Assembly: GCA_028818705.1 (NCBI GenBank)
Contig: JAPPNJ010000011.1
Coordinates: forward strand, 26,464-90,463
Length of the DNA: 64,000 bases
From: Candidatus Poribacteria bacterium
GTDB taxonomy: Bacteria; Poribacteria; WGA-4E; WGA-3G
Reading direction: 5' to 3'
Made by a program: the position numbers and the translations under genes. Below are positions 24,408-33,775 of the stretch, piece after piece. Under the pieces are notes generated by a model that did not search any database, was not told where the DNA came from, and saw only the letters and a program-made list of their open reading frames with translations. Each line of letters starts with the position of its first letter. The first letter of the stretch is position 1.

Positions 24408-24460
24408 AGCAAAGACAAATTCTGCCCGTGTGGGCAGAATTTCCCGTGTGGGCAGAATTT
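24401..24460 (+). repeat. AATGTAAAGCAAAGAC-type hairpin element, copy D
   Basis: The exact flank is followed by the 11-bp stem AAATTCTGCCC-GTG-GGGCAGAATTT and a second right arm (CCCGTGTGGGCAGAATTT). It starts over the last codons of the ATP-grasp gene, so the repeat provides the TAA stop at 24405-24407, and it ends 16 bases before the alpha-E start. It could form a hairpin between the two genes in the mRNA. Confidence 0.85.
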
Positions 24461-24476
24461 AGTATAGGAGGGTATA

Positions 24477-25457
24477 ATGCTCAGTCGCGTTGCAGAATCA
24501 ATTTATTGGATGAGCCGCTACATTGAACGCGCCGAAAACGTTGCCCGTTTTGTCGATGTCAACTTGCATCTTATGCTCGACATGCCGGTTGGCATGCAAA
24601 CGCAGTGGGAACCGCTTGTTGCCACAACAGGCGACGATGAGGTGTTTGCCGAACGCTACGGTGATGCATCCCGTGAATCGGTGATCCGATTTCTGACCTT
24701 TGACACTGAGAATCCGAACTCAATTACCTCGTGCCTACGAGCTGCCCGTGAAAATGCACGATCCGTCCGCGAAAATATCTCATCAGAGATGTGGGAACAG
24801 TTGAACGATGCCTATTTGCTGGTGACCAACACCTCTGAAGAATGGGCGATGGCGGAACCTCACGAATTCTTTAGAGACACCAAACTCGCGTCGCATCTCT
24901 TCATGGGACTGACGGATAACGTTATGTCGCATGGTGAAGGCTGGCATTTCAGCCAACTGGGACGGCTCATCGAACGTGCCGATAAAACATCAAGAATCGT
25001 TGATGTTAAATACTTCATTCTACTTCCATCCGTTTGGGACGTGAACACGTCGTTTGATGATATTCAGTGGGGTGCGCTCCTCCATTCTGCCAGCGGTTTT
25101 GAGATGTATCGCCGCACTTACGGACTCATCTCTCCAGATAATGTCGTTGCTTTTCTCCTATTAGACCGTGAATTCCCGCGTTCAGTGCTCTATTGTCTCT
25201 CCAAGGCGGAAGAATCATTACACGCTATCTCTGGCACGCCCTTGGAAACTTTCTCCAATTCAGCAGAACAACGTTTAGGGCAGCTCCGCGCCGAATTCGC
25301 CTATGCCCAAGTCAAACAAGTGCTTTCAAGCGGTCTGCACGAATTTCTTGACGCATTCCAAATCAAACTCAACTCAGTCGGGGACGACATCCACAAAACG
25401 TTCTTCGCATTGCGACCCGTCAACGGAGAATTTACGGCGGAAGAGCCGCTACTGTAG
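24477..25457 (+). CDS. Alpha-E domain protein (DUF403)
   Basis: A 326-residue all-helical protein of the alpha-E family, recognised by the start MLSRVAESIYWMSRYIERAENVARFVDVN, the repeated ERADKTSRIVDVKYF and LLLDREFPRSVLYCL. Alpha-E domains occur almost only with circularly permuted ATP-grasp proteins and transglutaminases, and are thought to assist them; their exact role is not known. AGGAGGG precedes the ATG. The gene is followed after 42 bases by the transglutaminase-DUF2126 gene. Confidence 0.9.
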   Translation: MLSRVAESIYWMSRYIERAENVARFVDVNLHLMLDMPVGMQTQWEPLVATTGDDEVFAERYGDASRESVIRFLTFDTENPNSITSCLRAARENARSVRENISSEMWEQLNDAYLLVTNTSEEWAMAEPHEFFRDTKLASHLFMGLTDNVMSHGEGWHFSQLGRLIERADKTSRIVDVKYFILLPSVWDVNTSFDDIQWGALLHSASGFEMYRRTYGLISPDNVVAFLLLDREFPRSVLYCLSKAEESLHAISGTPLETFSNSAEQRLGQLRAEFAYAQVKQVLSSGLHEFLDAFQIKLNSVGDDIHKTFFALRPVNGEFTAEEPLL

Positions 25458-25499
25458 GTGCGTTCACAACTGCACAGGTCTGAAGGGAGCGCGACAAAC

Positions 25500-28400
25500 A
25501 TGTCAATTCGTGTAGCTATCAACCACAAATCTCTTTACCACTACGATCGGCTCGTCAACTTGTCGCCACACGTTTTTCGACTGAGACCAGCGGTGCACTG
25601 TCAAACGCCGATTGAAGCATACTCACTCAAGATTGAACCCGAGAATCACTTCATCAACTGGCAGCAAGACCCCTTTGGCAATTACCAAGCCCGCGTCGTC
25701 TTCCTCGAACCCACACGCGCCTTATCTATCGAAGTTGATCTCATAGCGGATATGACTATTATCAATCCGTTCGATTTCTTTCTCGAATCCAGTGCTGAAC
25801 ACTACCCATTCCAGTACGAAGCGCAGCTTAAAGAAGAACTCACACCTTTTCTCGAAGTCAGGGAAAGCGGTCCACTCCTTACAGCACTGCTTGCAGATAT
25901 TCCCCGGACGAAGAAGAAACTCAATGATTTTCTTGTTGATATCAACCAATCGCTCTGGGAAAAGATAAAATACACAATTCGGATGGAACCGGGTATCCAG
26001 TCTTGTGAAGAGACTTTAGAAAAGCAGATCGGTTCGTGCCGAGACACAGGGTGGCTACTGGTTCAGATTTTGCGTCATCTTGGCTTAGCTACTCGCTTCG
26101 TCTCTGGTTACCTCGTACAACTCGTCGCCGATCAGAAACCTATAGAGGGACCCACCGGTCCACCCCAAGACTTTACCGACTTGCACGCTTGGTGCGAAGT
26201 ATACGCACCCGGCGCAGGATGGATAGGTTTAGATCCCACATCCGGTTTATTCGCTGGTGAGGGACACATTCCGTTGGCATGCGTGCCAGATCCAGTGAGT
26301 GCCGCACCGGTTACCGGCTATACAGATCCGTGTGAAACAGAATTTACCTACAGCAACACCATCCAGCGTATCCACGAAGACCCGCGTGTAACAAAACCTT
26401 ACACAGAAACACAGTGGGCAAATATTAATACCCTCGGTCAACAAGTCGATGCAGATATAATCCGAAACGATATTCGGCTGACTATGGGCGGCGAACCCAC
26501 ATTCGTATCAATCGACGACCCAGACGGTCCAGAATGGGACACAGAAGCAGACAGCCCAAAAAAGAGGGAGTTGGGCGCAACACTGTTGCGACGGCTGCGA
26601 GATAGTTTCGGGCCCGGTGGAGCGCTGTATCATGGACAAGGAAAATGGTATCCGGGTGAACCACTACCGCGTTGGAAGTTCGGATGTTTTTGGCGAAAAG
26701 ACGGCGTTGCTATTTGGCAGAACGACAAACTTCTCGCTGAACCCGACAAAGATTACGGCTTCGATATTCAAGACGCTGAACGATTTACACATCTCCTCGC
26801 GGAACTATTGAGAATCACGCCAGATTGGATAGTCCCGGCTTACGAAGATACGCTCTTTTTTCTTTGGACAGAAGGTAGACTCCCTATCAACGTCGATCCT
26901 CTCGACTTTGACTTCAAAGAGGCATCCGAACGTCATCGACTTGCACAGCTGCTACAGACAGAAACCCTTGGTGAACCGATCGGCTACACCCTACCGCTAC
27001 GCTGGAGTCGTGTAGACGAGGGATGGGAGAGTTGCGCGTGGAATTTCAGAGGCGGACACATGTTCTTAGTCCCCGGAGATTCACCCATAGGACTCCGTCT
27101 ACCGTTAGAATCCATAGAGTGGGTGCCAGATGAAGAGCGAGCGGATGCTTATGAACGCGATCCGCTTGAAACACGAGAGGAAAACTTAGATGCATTAGAA
27201 CAGACAAACTCGCAAAACACAACTACTACAGAAAACGGGGAAGAAGAGAGGATTTTTCACACTGCTCTGTGCGTTGAACCACGGGATGGACGATTGCACG
27301 TTTTTATGCCGCCCTTGACACATTTAGAACACTATCTCAGCCTGCTTGCAACAATGGAAGCGACGGCTGAAGCCTTAGACATGCCCGTGATTATCGAAGG
27401 GTATGAGGTACCGCACGATTGGCGAATCCAATCGCTGAATGTAACCCCTGATCCGGGTGTCATTGAGGTCAACATCCATCCAGCAGCAAATTGGAACGAA
27501 CTCGTCCATAATACCACTACGCTTTACGCACAAGCACGATTGGCGAGGCTTAGTGCTGAAAAATTTATGTTAGACGGTAGACACACTGGCACCGGAGGCG
27601 GCAATCACATTATCGTTGGCGGTCGAACACCCGCTGACAGTCCACTGCTGCGGCAGCCTCACCTGCTACGCAGTCTTGTTACGTACTGGCAGCACCATCC
27701 CGGTCTGTCCTACCTCTTTTCCAGTGCCTTCATTGGTCCGACGAGTCAGGCCCCGCGTGTAGATGAGGGACGCGATGCGCAGCTTTATGAACTCGAAGTC
27801 GCTTTCGAGCAGATAACCGAAGCGTCGGAAAATCAAGGCGAAGATACCCCGCCTTGGCTAATTGATCGATTATTGCGGCACCTGATGGTAGACCTCACAG
27901 GCAACACACATCGTGCCGAGTTCTGTATTGATAAACTCTACTCTCCCGACTCGGCAAGCGGACGGCTTGGGCTGCTGGAGATGCGGGCTTTCGAGATGCC
28001 ACCACACGCCCAGATGAGTATCGTTCAGATGCTTCTGATTCGGACGCTCATCGCCAAATTCTGGAACACACCTTACAAAGGAAGACTCGTACGTTGGGGA
28101 ACGGAATTACACGACCGATTCATGCTTCACCACTACGTCCGCGCCGACATACAGGAAATCGTTAGCGAACTTCAAGCGGCTGGCTATCCGTTTGAAATGG
28201 CATGGTTTGACCCCTTCTTTGAATTCCGTTTCCCGAAATTAGGAACCGTTAATATACGAGATATTGAACTGGAATTAAGGACGGCAATCGAGCCGTGGCA
28301 CGTGTTAGGCGAGGAAGTGACTCGGTCAGGAACATCGCGTTTTGTCGATTCTTCTGTTGAACGCTTGCAGGTGAAGGGGTCTGGACTGACCGACTCTCGA

Positions 28401-28844
28401 TACATTGTCACATGCAACGGGCGACGCTTAATTCTCCACAACACAGGAACCCACGGAGAATACGTCGGTGGGGTGCGTTATCGCGCATGGCAACCTCCAT
28501 CAGCATTACACCCAACCATTGGTATACATTCGCCGCTCGTATTTGACATCATCGATACATGGAACGGGCGTTCAATCGGGGGTTGTACCTATCACGTCTC
28601 CCATCCGGGTGGCAGGCATTACGACACCTTCCCGGTTAACGCTTACGAAGCAGAGACACGCCGGACAAGCCGCTTCGGAGCAGACGGGCATACACCGGGT
28701 GTTGTTCAACCTCAACCCGCAGGTCCAGCGGCTGGACAGTTTCTGGCTGAAGGGCATCCGTCTGGTCCGATGGCTGTCCCGCCAGAAGAGACAAATGCCG
28801 AGTACCCGTATACATTAGATCTCCGTAGGCGTTTTTCAGACTGA
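25500..28844 (+). CDS. Transglutaminase-like / DUF2126 putative amidoligase fusion
   Basis: About 1114 residues from MSIRVAINHKSLYHYDRL; GAAGGGAG lies upstream, and the GTG 14 codons earlier has weaker support. Residues 1-300 are a bacterial transglutaminase-like domain with N-terminal beta domain and triad residues in QIGSCRDTGW (Cys), DLHAWCEVY (His) and GLDPTSG (Asp). The remaining ~800 residues are DUF2126, a putative amidoligase related to glutamine-synthetase-fold COOH-NH2 ligases; LTMGGEPTFVSIDDPDG opens it. Together they suggest making and breaking amide bonds on a peptide or protein. Cytoplasmic; substrate unknown. Confidence 0.9.
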   Translation: MSIRVAINHKSLYHYDRLVNLSPHVFRLRPAVHCQTPIEAYSLKIEPENHFINWQQDPFGNYQARVVFLEPTRALSIEVDLIADMTIINPFDFFLESSAEHYPFQYEAQLKEELTPFLEVRESGPLLTALLADIPRTKKKLNDFLVDINQSLWEKIKYTIRMEPGIQSCEETLEKQIGSCRDTGWLLVQILRHLGLATRFVSGYLVQLVADQKPIEGPTGPPQDFTDLHAWCEVYAPGAGWIGLDPTSGLFAGEGHIPLACVPDPVSAAPVTGYTDPCETEFTYSNTIQRIHEDPRVTKPYTETQWANINTLGQQVDADIIRNDIRLTMGGEPTFVSIDDPDGPEWDTEADSPKKRELGATLLRRLRDSFGPGGALYHGQGKWYPGEPLPRWKFGCFWRKDGVAIWQNDKLLAEPDKDYGFDIQDAERFTHLLAELLRITPDWIVPAYEDTLFFLWTEGRLPINVDPLDFDFKEASERHRLAQLLQTETLGEPIGYTLPLRWSRVDEGWESCAWNFRGGHMFLVPGDSPIGLRLPLESIEWVPDEERADAYERDPLETREENLDALEQTNSQNTTTTENGEEERIFHTALCVEPRDGRLHVFMPPLTHLEHYLSLLATMEATAEALDMPVIIEGYEVPHDWRIQSLNVTPDPGVIEVNIHPAANWNELVHNTTTLYAQARLARLSAEKFMLDGRHTGTGGGNHIIVGGRTPADSPLLRQPHLLRSLVTYWQHHPGLSYLFSSAFIGPTSQAPRVDEGRDAQLYELEVAFEQITEASENQGEDTPPWLIDRLLRHLMVDLTGNTHRAEFCIDKLYSPDSASGRLGLLEMRAFEMPPHAQMSIVQMLLIRTLIAKFWNTPYKGRLVRWGTELHDRFMLHHYVRADIQEIVSELQAAGYPFEMAWFDPFFEFRFPKLGTVNIRDIELELRTAIEPWHVLGEEVTRSGTSRFVDSSVERLQVKGSGLTDSRYIVTCNGRRLILHNTGTHGEYVGGVRYRAWQPPSALHPTIGIHSPLVFDIIDTWNGRSIGGCTYHVSHPGGRHYDTFPVNAYEAETRRTSRFGADGHTPGVVQPQPAGPAAGQFLAEGHPSGPMAVPPEETNAEYPYTLDLRRRFSD

Positions 28845-28939
28845 ATAGCTGTTGGCACTTAGTGGAAAGTGTCTATTTTTAGAATGCCCATAATTAAATC
28901 TAATCTTATAGAACACGTAACATAAATCAAGTAGAAAAA

Positions 28940-31648
28940 ATGCAACGCGCAGATATAACAAATTCAAAGGTGATTGGGGATAGTTATAGCACTCCTAAAT
29001 TTGCTAACGTCCGGCACGGCAAACAGATCGATGAGATGCTGAACCGGGATAGGCAAATCAACCCACACTGGCACAGTTTCATACAGGCACTTGATACGCT
29101 CGGACTCCCAGAGATGGAATCTCGACACGCGGAGGTTCAGCGGCTGCTGCGTGAGAACGGGGTCACCTACGTCGTACACGGCGAACAGCAAGGGCATCGC
29201 CCGTGGGAATTGGATCCCATCCCACTGATTATCTCGAATATGGATTGGGAAGCTATCTCTGCTGGACTGACACAGCGTGCGGAACTGCTAAACCTCATCT
29301 TGAAGGACCTCTATGGGGAAAGAACGCTAATTAAAGATGGGTTGATACCGCCAGAAGTGGTTTATGCACACGCGGGCTTCCTACACGCCTGTGTCAGGTT
29401 CACACCACCCGGATTCCCATTCCTTTTGAACTACGCTGCCGATTTGGCGAGAGGATCCGACGGTAGAATATGGGTACTTGCTGATCGAACACAAGCACCA
29501 TCAGGTGCCGGCTACGCACTTGAAAACCGTACAGCACTTGCCCGCGCACTGCCAAACCTTTTTGGTGAAGTTGGTGTTCATCGACTCTCCTTCTTCTTCC
29601 GCGCGCTACAGAACAGCATCCTGGACATGCAATACCAACTCGAAAGCGCTACTCGTATTGCACGACACCAAACAGACAACCCACACGTCGTTGTGCTGAC
29701 TCCCGGCCCGCTTAACGAAACCTATTTTGAACACGCCTACCTTGCAAGCTATCTCGGTTACACGTTGGTACAAGGCGACGACTTGACCGTGTGGGATGGA
29801 CGCGTTTGGTTGAAATCACTTGACGGCTTACGACCCGTCGATATTATTCTGCGCCGAGTTGACGACACTTTCTGTGACCCGTTAGAGCTTCGACAAGACT
29901 CACGCCTCGGTGTCGCTGGGTTGTTGGAAGCGATTCGACAAGGCAATGTAATTGTGATAAACCCACCCGGTAGCAGCGTTTTGGAAAATCCGGGCTTAAT
30001 GCCGTTCCTACCTAATATCTCACAACATCTAATAGGGGAAGACTTGCGACTCCCTTCTGTTGCTACGTGGTGGTGCGGGCAACCTAAACAACGAGACTAT
30101 GTCCTCGCGAATCTTCAGCATTTGGTCATCAAACCCATCCATCGCCGACCGGGGGAACGTCCGCTATTTGGAACCGAGCTGAGTAGTTCTCAACGCGAAA
30201 CACTCCGTTCCCAAATTATTGCTGAACCACATCTCTATATCGGGCAGGAACATGTCCACCTTTCCACAACCCCTTCACTCATTGAAGGCAAACTTGAACC
30301 ACGGCGCGCAATCCTGCGGAGCTTCTTATTTAGAGAAAAAGAGGGATACGTCGTGATGCCGGGTGGACTCACCCGATGCACAAGTGAAAAAGGCGAACTG
30401 ACCATCTCAATTCAAGATGGCGGCATTAGTAAAGATACTTGGGTCCTCGCGCCTGAACCAGAACCGCATATCAGTTTATGGCAACAGCGCATAGGACGGA
30501 TACAAACCGTAGATGCATCTGAGGGACTTTCAAGCCGAGCCGCCGAAAACCTATTTTGGGTTGGACGCTATGCCGAACGCGCCGAAGGACAAGCACGTCT
30601 ACTGCGGATTATGCTCGATAAAGCCAAAATGGGGAAGATGGGTTTAGAAACTTCGCGCTTAGGACGTGTGTCACCCGCAAGACTCTTCACTGAGACCCTT
30701 GGAGAAGACACCAGAGAGGTATCCGAGCTCACTTATCTATGTAGTATGCTCCGCTCTCTGACCGGATTAACCTCCTCACACCCGGGTTTCGCAAACAACA
30801 GCGAACAATCTTTAGAGAACGAACTTCTTTCGATCATGCTCGACACAGAAAATAGTGCGAGTTTAGTGTCAACACTTCAAGCACTCGTAAGTGCCGCATA
30901 CGCAGTCAGGGACCGCTGGTCTACTGATACCTGGCGCGTTATGAACAGCATTGAAAACTTATGTACAACACTTGAAAAGAGCATTCCCGAAGATCAAGAC
31001 ACAGGTGTACAGATATTAACAGATTTCGTGTTGCGAGAGACGGAATTGGCTTCACTCGACCAACTTATGATTTTTCTCGCAGCGTTGAGCGGACTGAACG
31101 CCGAAAGTATGACACAGACAATCGGTTGGATTAGTTTGGATATAGGACGGCGTATTGAGCGCGCCCTCCTTCTCATTGTGCTGTGTCGTTCAAGCCTCGT
31201 CGCTGTGAAAGACGACTGGATCGAGGATCTGCTGCTTGAATCCGTACTCGCTGCCTCTGAAAGTCTAATCACTTATCGGAGTCGATACCGCTCAGCACTT
31301 CATTTTCCAACGGTACTCGAGCTGCTACTCCTTGACGAAGACAATCCACGCTCGCTTCTCTATCAGCTCAAACGACTTGAAGAACAGATCAGTGTGCTAC
31401 CCAGAGAAAAACTCGGTTATCGGCTTAGCGAAGAAGAACAACTTATTTTGGAAGCTTTAACCCAACTCCAACTTTCTAACACTCTTGATCTTGCCGAGCA
31501 CGCCGAGCACACAACACAACGGAGAGGCTTAGAAAAACTCCTGGTTCGCCTTGCACAAATACTGGTCGATATTTCTGACGTACTGACCCAGACGTATTTC
31601 AGTCATGTCCAAAGACCTCATCAACTAATTACAACAAACAGCAATTAG
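28940..31648 (+). CDS. Fusion of circularly permuted ATP-grasp and alpha-E domains
   Basis: A 902-residue protein that joins in one chain what the first two genes of the cluster encode separately. Residues 1-515 are ATP-grasp (WELDPIPLIIS, LADRTQAPSGAGYALENR, VLTPGPLNETYFEHAYLASYLG, MPGGLTRC...GGISKDTWVL). Residues 525-890 are alpha-E (LSSRAAENLFWVGRYAERAEGQARL). The N-terminal ~60 residues are extra. In family terms it is the second ligase of the system. The ATP-grasp half lacks some surface loops seen in the 22965 protein. Weak ribosome-binding site. Confidence 0.9.
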   Translation: MQRADITNSKVIGDSYSTPKFANVRHGKQIDEMLNRDRQINPHWHSFIQALDTLGLPEMESRHAEVQRLLRENGVTYVVHGEQQGHRPWELDPIPLIISNMDWEAISAGLTQRAELLNLILKDLYGERTLIKDGLIPPEVVYAHAGFLHACVRFTPPGFPFLLNYAADLARGSDGRIWVLADRTQAPSGAGYALENRTALARALPNLFGEVGVHRLSFFFRALQNSILDMQYQLESATRIARHQTDNPHVVVLTPGPLNETYFEHAYLASYLGYTLVQGDDLTVWDGRVWLKSLDGLRPVDIILRRVDDTFCDPLELRQDSRLGVAGLLEAIRQGNVIVINPPGSSVLENPGLMPFLPNISQHLIGEDLRLPSVATWWCGQPKQRDYVLANLQHLVIKPIHRRPGERPLFGTELSSSQRETLRSQIIAEPHLYIGQEHVHLSTTPSLIEGKLEPRRAILRSFLFREKEGYVVMPGGLTRCTSEKGELTISIQDGGISKDTWVLAPEPEPHISLWQQRIGRIQTVDASEGLSSRAAENLFWVGRYAERAEGQARLLRIMLDKAKMGKMGLETSRLGRVSPARLFTETLGEDTREVSELTYLCSMLRSLTGLTSSHPGFANNSEQSLENELLSIMLDTENSASLVSTLQALVSAAYAVRDRWSTDTWRVMNSIENLCTTLEKSIPEDQDTGVQILTDFVLRETELASLDQLMIFLAALSGLNAESMTQTIGWISLDIGRRIERALLLIVLCRSSLVAVKDDWIEDLLLESVLAASESLITYRSRYRSALHFPTVLELLLLDEDNPRSLLYQLKRLEEQISVLPREKLGYRLSEEEQLILEALTQLQLSNTLDLAEHAEHTTQRRGLEKLLVRLAQILVDISDVLTQTYFSHVQRPHQLITTNSN

Positions 31649-31742
31649 TAATCGGTGAATGGCTATCGGCTATTGGAAAACTGCAGGAAGAAATTCTAAT
31701 TCCCGATTGCTAACCGCTAATCGCTAACCACCAACAACTACC

Positions 31743-32624
31743 ATGAATTATAAGATTACTCACAAAACTGAATACAATTATACTCATCCGGTGAACCTCT
31801 GTTACAATGAAGCACGTTTGACCCCGCGCAATTTCACAGACCAAGTGTGTCGCAACAGCCAATTCGTCGTCGAACCCGAACCCAAAGAGTGCCGAGAACG
31901 TCAGGACTTTTTCGGAAACACCGTCTACTATTTCACAATCCAACAACCTCACAACCAACTCACTGTTACAGTTACAAGCCATGTCGATGTCAAAGGCAGA
32001 GAAAGACAACGAAACTTCGCTGAGCATTTGGCGTGGGAAGAAACTCATCGGCAGCTACACACAGATTCAGATCCAGAAATCCTGGAGATGCGACAATATA
32101 TTCTCAACTCCGCCATGATTCCGGCTATGCCTGAACTTCGCGCTTATGCTGAAAAGTCCTTTCCGAAAGGGTGTCCGCTACTGGAAGCCGTCGAAGATTT
32201 GACCACTCGTCTCTACGCCGACTTTACCTACGATCCAGGCTTCACAACAATCGCTACACCGCTTGCAGATGTAATAAGATACCGTCGAGGCGTTTGTCAA
32301 GACTTCGCGCATCTCGGCATCGGCTGCCTACGCGCTATGGGACTCGCTGCCCGTTACGTTAGCGGCTATATCGAAACAGATCCACCGCCCGATCAAGAAC
32401 CGTTAGCAGGTGCTGATGCATCCCACGCTTGGTTTTCCGTCTATCTCCCACAACTCGGCTGGATAGATTTCGACCCAACCAACAACCAAATACCAACTGA
32501 TCGACATATCACTATCGCTTGGGGCAGAGATTACACAGATGTAACACCGCTCAAAGGTGTCGTTTTCGGCAGTGGCACACATGCATTATTCGTGGCAGTC
32601 GATTGTGAGCGGATTTCCGAGTGA
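31743..32624 (+). CDS. Transglutaminase-like cysteine peptidase-fold protein
   Basis: A 293-residue bacterial transglutaminase-like protein. The N-terminal beta domain starts MNYKITHKTEYNYTHPVNLCYNEARL. The catalytic triad is visible as GVCQDFAH (Cys), ADASHAWFSVY (His) and DFDPTNN (Asp). Proteins of this group are thought to hydrolyse or transfer amide bonds. It closes the ATP-grasp/alpha-E cluster, 95 bases after the fusion gene. The spacer is full of degenerate CGCTAATC-type repeats and no Shine-Dalgarno is visible. Confidence 0.9.
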   Translation: MNYKITHKTEYNYTHPVNLCYNEARLTPRNFTDQVCRNSQFVVEPEPKECRERQDFFGNTVYYFTIQQPHNQLTVTVTSHVDVKGRERQRNFAEHLAWEETHRQLHTDSDPEILEMRQYILNSAMIPAMPELRAYAEKSFPKGCPLLEAVEDLTTRLYADFTYDPGFTTIATPLADVIRYRRGVCQDFAHLGIGCLRAMGLAARYVSGYIETDPPPDQEPLAGADASHAWFSVYLPQLGWIDFDPTNNQIPTDRHITIAWGRDYTDVTPLKGVVFGSGTHALFVAVDCERISE

Positions 32625-32861
32625 AAGCAGACTTTCATGTAGACGCTGGGAGTATTTCTATACAAAGCGTATAGTTAAAAAACGTTATAAGGTTGGACAT
32701 CAATCTTTGGTGGAGAGGATGAGACTTGAGATCGCAAACACCCTTGTTAATATAGGGGTCCCACCCCAGTCTCCTCCTGTTACTGGGAAGGAAAATCTGG
32801 CAAACAGTGGGAATCCTTTAAGAATCTTCACGCCTTAACTTGGAAGTATGTCAACTGTGCG

Positions 32862-33752
32862 TTATTCCCTGATAAACAACGCACCTTCTTGCGTCGCACA
32901 TATAAGTTTTTCACCATCTGGGGAAAATGTTAACACTTGAATGATACCCTCTTGGACCGGAAACGTTGATATAAGCTCTTTGGTATCCACACGCCATAAT
33001 TGCAGATAACGATCTCTTCCACCACTTGCGAGAATATCACCATCATTGGAAAATGCCAAATCAGTGATCGAGTCGGTATGCGCTCTTAAATTAGCGAGTA
33101 GGCGTTGGCTGTCCAAATCCCACAGCCGAACAAGGGTATCTGAACCACCTGTCGCCAGCACCTCACCATTGGCGGAAAATGCCAGTGCCAAAACGAGACC
33201 ATCATGTGCTGAGAAAGATGTCGAAATCCCCCCTGTCTCGACTTCCCACAATCGAATGCGCCCGTCAGCACTCCCACTCGCAAGCGTTGCCCCATCCGGG
33301 GAAAATGCCAAACTTCTAACGCGCCCGGGATTTTCATTCGAGGAGGCGAGCAACCTTTCCGTGCGAGGATCCCAATTCGGGAGCGGAATACCATCAGGCG
33401 ACGAAGATGCCAATGCCTGCACCAAATTGGAATCTCCCGCCAGCGTTAGCACTTCGCGCGCTATCTCCGTATCCCACAATCGGAGCGTATTGTCTTCGCT
33501 TCCGCTTGCAAGCAGAGAGTTATCCGGCGCAAATGCCAATGCGCGAATCTTTTCTGTATAACCAGAAAGCATCGCAAATTGCGCGCCACTGGCTACATCG
33601 TATATCCAGATACGCCCATCACCGCCCGCAGCGAGTCGCGTGCCGTCTGGTGAAAACGCGAGATCTGTCACCTGCTTCTTGTCCAGCCTTGACTTGAGTC
33701 CCGGCGGCAATTCAGATTGGATGCAGTTCTGGAACAATGCCGTTTTTTTCAT
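32862..33752 (-). CDS. WD40 repeat protein
   Basis: A 296-residue protein composed almost wholly of WD40 repeats. Seven blades can be drawn, starting with VTDLAFSPDGTRLAAGGDGRIWIYD; the third is irregular (LVQALASSSPDG...). The repeats VRSLAFSPDGATLASGSADGRIRLWE and VLALAFSANGEVLATGGSD are clear. The protein lacks a signal peptide and a kinase or other effector domain, so it is probably a cytoplasmic protein-binding propeller of unknown partner. GGAGAGG precedes the ATG. It converges on the transglutaminase gene; the 237-base gap holds nothing notable. Confidence 0.88.
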   Translation of the reverse strand: MKKTALFQNCIQSELPPGLKSRLDKKQVTDLAFSPDGTRLAAGGDGRIWIYDVASGAQFAMLSGYTEKIRALAFAPDNSLLASGSEDNTLRLWDTEIAREVLTLAGDSNLVQALASSSPDGIPLPNWDPRTERLLASSNENPGRVRSLAFSPDGATLASGSADGRIRLWEVETGGISTSFSAHDGLVLALAFSANGEVLATGGSDTLVRLWDLDSQRLLANLRAHTDSITDLAFSNDGDILASGGRDRYLQLWRVDTKELISTFPVQEGIIQVLTFSPDGEKLICATQEGALFIRE

Positions 33753-33775
33753 AATAACCTCTCCTAATCACCAAT

